Part shown: one piece after another, positions 58,401 through 64,000 of the stretch | Numbering within the stretch: position 1 is the first letter of the stretch | How the letters are laid out: each line of letters starts with the position of its first letter | Source of the DNA: Moringa oleifera | Lineage: Eukaryota; Streptophyta; Magnoliopsida; Brassicales; Moringaceae | Direction: 5' to 3' | NCBI GenBank assembly: GCA_021397835.1 | Contig: JAJFZO010000263.1 | Coordinates: 744,501 to 808,500, forward strand | Length of the DNA: 64,000 bases | Program-made: the position numbers and the translations under genes | Notes under the pieces: generated by a model | Database searches by the model: none | Told to the model about the DNA's origin: nothing | Seen by the model: the letters and a program-made list of their open reading frames with translations, nothing else

Positions 58401-61400
58401 CATTGCTGGCGTGCCCAACGCTGGCACACGCTGGGCAAGCAGCCCATGCCATGCCTGCTGGGGGCTGCCGATGCATGCCTCTCTTTCCCAGGGTTCGTGC
58501 AACGCGGCTCCCATGGCTCACTCGCTGCGCACTATGTCGAGGGGCCAGCTCGAGATGAGCGCCTGTAGCCTGGCTGGCGCGCCCACTGCTGCAGTACGCT
58601 GGGCAAGCAGCCCATGCCATGCCTGCTGGGAGCTGCGAGGCATGCCTCCCATGCCCAGGGTCCATGCGACGCGGCTCATCTGGCTCGCTCGCTGGTTACT
58701 ATGTCGAGGGGCTGGCTCGCGATGGGTGCCCGTGGCCTGGCTGGCGCGCCCACCGCTGCCGTACGCTGGGCAACCAGCCGATGCCGTGCTTGCTCGGTGC
58801 TCCTGAGGTGTGCCTCCCGTGCCCAGGATCCGTGCAATGCGGCTGCCCTTGCTCGCTCGCTGGGCACTACATCGAGCGACAAGGACAATGGGGCTTGCTC
58901 GAGATGGGCACCCCGGGCATGGCGGGCGCTCCCACTGCTGCCGCACGCTGGGCAAGCAGCCCACGCGTGCCTGCGGAGGGCTCCCGACGCATGCCTCCAG
59001 TGTCCTCGCTCCCGTGTTTAGGGTCTGTAAAATGTGGCTCCCCAGGCTCGCTCGCTGGGCAGTAAGTCCAGGGACAGGAACGACAGGGCTGGCTCGCCAT
59101 GGCCGCTAGTGGCCGGGCTGGCGCGCCCACCACTGCAGCACATTGGGCAAACAGTCAATGCCGTGCCTGCTGGGGGCTGCCGAGGCATGCCACCCATGCC
59201 AAGGGTCCGTGCGACGCGGCTCCCCTGTCTCACTCGCTGGGCACTATGTTGAGTTTCGGGGACGAGGGGGCTCACTCACGTGGGGGCCACTGGCCTGGCT
59301 GGCGTGCCCACCATAGCCGTACGCTGGGCACATGGCCTATGCAGTGCCTGCTGGGGCCTACGAGGCATGTCTCTCATGCCCAGGATCCGTGCGACACGGC
59401 TCCCCTGGCTCGCTCGCTAGGCACCATGTCGAGGGGCAGGGACAAGGGGGCTGGCTCGCGATGGGTGCCCGTAGCCAGGCTGGCATGCCCACCGCTGCCG
59501 CACGTAGCCAGGCTGGCATGACCACCGCTGCCGCACACTGGGCATGCAGCCCATGCCATGCCTGCCTTGGGCTTCCGAGGAATGCCAACCATGCCCAGAG
59601 TCCATGCGACGTGGCTCCCCTGGCATGCTTGCTGGGCACTACATCGAGTGACCAGGTCGACGGGGCTGGCTCACAATGGGCACCTGTGGCCTGGCTGGCG
59701 TGCCGACCGCTGCCACACGCTGAGCAAGCAGCCCATGCCATGCATTCTACGGGCTTCCAAGGCAAGCCTCCCCTGCCAAGGGTCCGTGTGATGCAGCTCC
59801 CTTGGCTTGCTAGCTGGGCACTATGTCCAGGTTCAGGGACGAGGGGGCAGGCTTGCGATGGGCACCACCGGCCTGGCTGGCGCGCCCACCGTTGTTGCGC
59901 ACTGGGCAAGTCTGCCATGCCATGCCTGCTGGGGGCTGCCGAGGCATGCCTCAAGTGCCCAGGGTCCCTGCGACGCTGCTCCCCTGGCTTGCTCGCTGGG
60001 CACTACGTCGAGGGCTAGGGACGAAGGGACGGGCTCACGACGGGCGCCACTGGCCTGGCTGGCGCACCCACCACTGTTGCACGCTGGGCTAGCAGCCCAT
60101 GCCGTGCCTGCTGGGGGCTGCCGAGCATGCCAGCTTTGGCCAGGGTCCGAGTGAGGTGGCAGCCCTGGCTCGCTCGCTGGGCACTATGTCGAGGTTCGGG
60201 ACGAGGGGGCTTGCTCGTGATGGGCGCCACTGGCCTGGCTGGCACGCCCACGACTGCTGCACGCTGGGCACTTGGCCCATGCTGTGCCTGCTGGGGGCTG
60301 CCGAGGCATGCCTCCCATGCCCAGGGTCCATGCCACGTGGCTCCCCTGGCTCGCTCGCTGGGCAGTAAGTCGAGGGTCGGTGACAAGGGTGCTGGCTCGC
60401 GATGGGCGCCACTGGCCTGGCTGGCACGCCCACAGCTGCCGCACGTTGGGCACTTGGCCCATGCTGTGCCTGCTTGGTTCTGCCGGGGCATGCCTCCAGC
60501 GTCCAGTGTCTGTGCGACGGGCAGGGGTGAGGGGGCTGGCTCGCGATGGGTGACCGTGGCCTGGCTAACGCGCCCATCGGTGCCTCACGCTGGGCAAGCT
60601 GCCGATGCCATGCCTGCTGGGGGCTGCCGAGGCATGCCTCCCGTGCCCAGCGTTGGTGCGACACAGCTCCCCTTGCTTCCTCGCTTGGCTGTATGTCAAG
60701 GGGCGGGGACGAGGGGGCCGGCTCGGGATGGGTGCCCGTGGCCTTGGTGGTGCACCCACCGCTGCCGCACACTGTGCAAGTCTCCCATGCCGTGCCTGCT
60801 GGGGGCTACGGTGGCATGCCTCAAGTGCCCAGGGTCGGTGCGATGCTGCTTCCCTGGCTCACTCGCTGGGCACTACATTGAGGGTCGGGGACGGGGGGGC
60901 TGGCTTGCGATGGGCACCACTGGCCTGGCTGGTGTGCCCACCACTGTCGAACACTGGGCAAGCAGCCCATGCCATAACTGTTGGGGGCTGCCAAGTCATG
61001 CGTCCCGTGCCCAGTGTCCATGCAACGTGGCTACCCCTGGCTTGCTCGCTGGGAACCATGTCGAGGGGCAGGGATGAGGGGGCTGGCATGCAATGGGCGC
61101 CCGTAGCCTGGCTAGCGCAACCACTGCCGCTGAACACTGGGCAAGCAGCCCATGCCGTGCCTGCTGGGGGCTGCCGAGGCATGACTCCTGTGCCCAGGGC
61201 TCGTGCGACGCGGCTCCACTGGCTCGCTAGCTGGGCACCATGTCGAGGGGCAAGGATAAAGGGGCTCGCTCGAGATGGGCACCCGTGGCCAGGCTGGTGC
61301 GCCCACCGCTGCCGCATGCTGGGCAAGCAGCCCATGCTGTGCCTAGTGGAGGCTGCCAAGGCATGTCTCCCGTGCCCAGGGTCCATGCGACGCGGCTCCC

Positions 61401-64000
61401 CTGGCTCGCTCGCTGGGAAGTAAGTCGAGGGGCAGGGACGAGTTGGCTGGCTCGCGATTGGCGCCCATGGCCAGGCTGGTGCACCGACCGCTGCCGCACG
61501 GCACACTTGGCTCGCTCGCTGGGCACTATGTCAAGGGGTAGGGATGAGGGGGCCGGCTTGCGATAGGCACCACTGGCCTGGCTGGCCCGCCCACCGCTGC
61601 CACACGCTGGGCACTTGGCCCATGCTGTGCGTGCTGGGGGTTGCCGAGGCATGCCTTCTGTGCCCAGTGTCCGTGCGACGCGGCACCCCTGGGTCGCTCG
61701 CTGGGCACCATGTCGAGGGGCAGGGACGACGGGGCTGGCACGCGATGGGCGCCCATGGCCTTGCTGGTGTGCCCACCGCTGCCGCATGCTGGGCAAACAA
61801 CCCATGAGGTGCCTGCTAGTGGCTGCTAAGGCATGCCTTCTGTGGCCATGGTCCATGCGACGCAGCTCCACTGGCGCGCTCGCTGGGCAGTAAGTCCAGG
61901 GGGTGGGACAAGGGGGCTGGCTCGCGATGGGCGCCCGTGGCTTGGCTGGCACACCCAAATCTGCCGCACGCTGGACAAGCTGCCCATGCAGTGCCTGCTG
62001 GGGAACGCTGAGTCATGCCTCCCGTGCCCAGGGTCCGTGCGACGCAGCACCCCTGGCTCGCTCGATGGGCACTATGTCGAGGGGCAGGGACAAAGGTGCT
62101 TGCTTGCAATGGCCACCACTGGCCTGGCTGGCACGCCCACCGCTGCCGCACGCTGGGCGCTTGACCCATGCCGTGCCTGCTTGGGGGCTTCCGAGGCATG
62201 CCTCCTGTGCCCAGGGTCTGTGTGACGCAGCTCCCCCGGCTCTCTCGCTGGGCAGTAAGTGGAGGGACAGGGACGAGGGGGCTGGTTTGCAATGGGCGCT
62301 TGTAGCCTCGCTTGCGTGCCCACAGCTGCCGCACGCTGGGAAAGCAGCCCATACCATGCCTGCTGGGGGCTGCTGAGGCATGCCTTCCGTGACCAGAGTC
62401 CATGCGACGCGGCTCACCTGGCTCGCTCGCTGGGCAGTAAGTGGTGGGGCAAGGACGTGGGGGCTGGTTTGCGATGGGGGCCCGTGGCATTGCTGGCGCT
62501 GCAGCACGCTGGGCAACCGGCCCATGCCGGGCAACCGGCCTACACCGTGCCTGCTGGTGGCAGCCGTGGCATGCCTCCTGTGCCCAATGTCCATGCGACG
62601 CGGCTCCCCTGCCTCACTCACTGGGCAGTAAGTTGAGGGGCAGGGAAGAGGGGGCTGGCTTGTGATGTGCACCACTGGCCTCGCTGGCACATCGACTGCT
62701 GCCACTCGCTGGGCACTTGACCCATGCCGTGCCAGCTATGGGGCTTCCAGGAATACCTCTCGTGCCCAGGGTCTGTGCGATGAGGTATCCCTTGCTCACC
62801 TGCTGGGCAGTAAGTGGAGGGGCAGGGACGAGGGGCCGGTTTGCGATGTGCACCCGTGGCCTGGCTGGCGCGCCCACAGCTGCTGCACGCTGGGCACTTG
62901 ACCCATGTCGTGCCTGCTGGGGGGCTGCTGAGGCATGTCTCCTGTGCCCAGGGTCCATGTGACGTTGCTCCCTTGGCTCGCTCGTTGGGCAGTAAGTGGA
63001 GGGGCAGGGATGAGGGGGCTGGTTTGCGATGGGCGCTTGTGGCCTCGCTGCGGACTGCCGAGGCATGCCTCCCATGCCCAGGGTCTGTGCGACGTTGCAC
63101 CCCTTGCTCACTCGCTTAGCAGTAAGTGGAGGGGGCAGGGACGAGGGGGTTGGCTCGCGATAGGCGCCACTGGCCTAGCTTGCACGCCCACCGCTACCGC
63201 ACGCTGGGCACTTGACCCATGCCGTGCCTGCTGGGGCGCTGCCGAGTCATGCCTCCCATGCCCAGGGTCTGTGCAACGCGGCACCCCTGGCTCGCTCGCT
63301 GGGCACTATGTCGAGGGGCAGGGACGAGGGGGCTGGCTCGCGATGGGCGTCACTGGCCCGGCTGCCACGCGCACCGCTGCCGCCCGCTAGGCACTTGACC
63401 CATGCCGTGCCTGCTTGGGGGCTGCCAAGGCATGCCTCCCGTGCCCAGGGTTCGTGTGACACGGCTCCCCTGACTCGCTCGCTGGGCAGTAAGTGGCTGG
63501 GCAGGGATAAGGGGGCTAGTTTGCGATGGGCGCCCATGGCCTCGCTGGGGCTGCTGAGGAGTGCCTCCCATGCCCAGGGTCTGTGCGGTACGGTACCCCT
63601 GGCTCACTCACTTGGCAGTAAGTGGAGAGGCAGGGATGAGGGGGCTCGCTCGAGATGGGCGCCACTGGCCTAGCTGGCATGCCCACCGCTGCCGCATGCT
63701 GGGCACTTGACCCATGCCGTGCCTGCTGGGGGGCTGCCGTGGCATGCCTCCCATGCCCAGGTCTGTGCAATGCGGCACCCCTGGTTCGCTCGCTGGGCAC
63801 TATGTCGAGGGGCAGGGACGAGGGGGCTGGCTCGTGATGGGCGCCCATGGTGTGGCTGGTGCGCCCACCGCTCCCGTACCCTGGGCAAGAGGCCCAGGCC
63901 ATAAAACCTCGTGGTGGCCAAGGCGTGAATTCCGGGCCCAGGGTCCGTGGGACACAGCTCCCCTGTCTCCATCGCTAGGCACTAAGTCGAGGGGCAGGGA
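55443..64000. repeat. IGS subrepeat array 6 (about 47 monomers, runs off the window)
   Basis: Mostly 182-bp monomers. From about 59300 a variant with CACTTGGCCCATGC or CACTTGACCCATGC appears, and from about 62230 one with GGGCAGTAAGTGGAGG. The longest open frame (57283-58806, 507 codons) has no start context, domain or composition of a real protein. The array continues beyond 64000. Confidence 0.95.
62990..64000. repeat. 497-bp higher-order repeat within array 6 (about 2 copies)
   Basis: AGTAAGTGG landmarks recur at 62991 and 63488 (497 bp) and at 63121 and 63617 (496 bp). Each copy contains a monomer shortened by the same internal deletion (GCCTCGCTGCGGACTGCC near 63043 and GCCTCGCTGGGGCTGC near 63540), followed by two full 182-bp monomers. 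Confidence 0.85.

Noticed and set aside
57283..58806. 507-codon plus-strand open frame, and similar long frames at 56073-57290, 54284-55423 and 52004-53014
   Set aside because: They lie wholly or mainly in GC-rich 168/182-bp subrepeats that lack stops in several frames on both strands. The peptides are shifted translations of the repeat (MPCLLGAAEACLPCPG-like), with no domain and no conserved start.
47430..64000. CRISPR array
   Set aside because: The repeats are 168-182 bp, head to tail, without short repeats or unique spacers, in a eukaryotic rDNA context.

Overview
The window is a degenerate stretch of plant nuclear 45S ribosomal DNA. All rRNA sequences lie on the minus strand. I see no host protein-coding gene, tRNA, 5S rRNA gene, CRISPR array or prokaryotic feature. 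The 18S, 5.8S and 25S segments are recognisable from end to end, but they carry many transitions at normally invariant positions, large deletions and insertions, so this looks like a silenced or relic array rather than working rRNA genes. Plant origin follows from the 25S/5.8S/18S sequence and from a chromodomain Ty3/gypsy element with a tRNA-iMet-type primer site. A Ty3/gypsy element called monkey is reported, from memory, to be enriched at the nucleolus organiser of banana (Musa). That makes Musaceae a reasonable guess, but nothing here proves it.

Layout, low to high coordinate (upstream in transcription order): unit 1 (18S 5' part and spacer, 1-3973); unit 2 (25S-5.8S-18S, 4205-15734, with a 6.6-kb retroelement inside 18S); unit 3 (21003-27760, with a solo LTR inside 18S); unit 4 (31290-40807, lacking 5.8S, with a 4.5-kb deleted retroelement inside 18S); unit 5 (43024-46297, truncated at both ends, most of 18S lost). 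A sixth spacer (55443-64000) is joined directly to the fifth, with the coding region between them missing. Each spacer has a 5' ETS-like part, an AT-rich block (kept in units 1, 2 and 5), a short unique part, and a GC-rich array of 168/182-bp subrepeats, followed by a short 3' ETS next to the upstream 25S gene. The arrays range from about 0.5 to more than 8.5 kb and make up about 38 percent of the window.

The most notable observation is that every 18S gene whose insertion region is present (four of four) is interrupted at the same nucleotide. The insertion lies after about 18S nt 346, has a 5-bp GTAGG duplication (plus-strand reading), and always contains the same family of chromovirus in the same orientation as the rRNA. 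Two LTR subfamilies occupy the site: a short one in units 1 and 2 and a minisatellite-expanded long one in units 3 and 4. Either one insertion was amplified with the rDNA unit and then diverged, or the element family targets this 18S site repeatedly. The second notable observation is higher-order organisation inside the spacer subrepeats: a 12-monomer, 2071-bp repeat in the fifth array, a 336-bp dimer in the third, and a 496-497-bp unit at the end. This resembles centromeric satellites more than ordinary spacer repeats.

The retroelements are dead. The unit-2 copy retains gag, protease, RT, RNase H, integrase and chromodomain remnants but has stops, frameshifts and lost catalytic residues. The unit-4 copy lost RT, RNase H and most of integrase through a microhomology deletion that fuses the pre-RT region in frame to the chromodomain.
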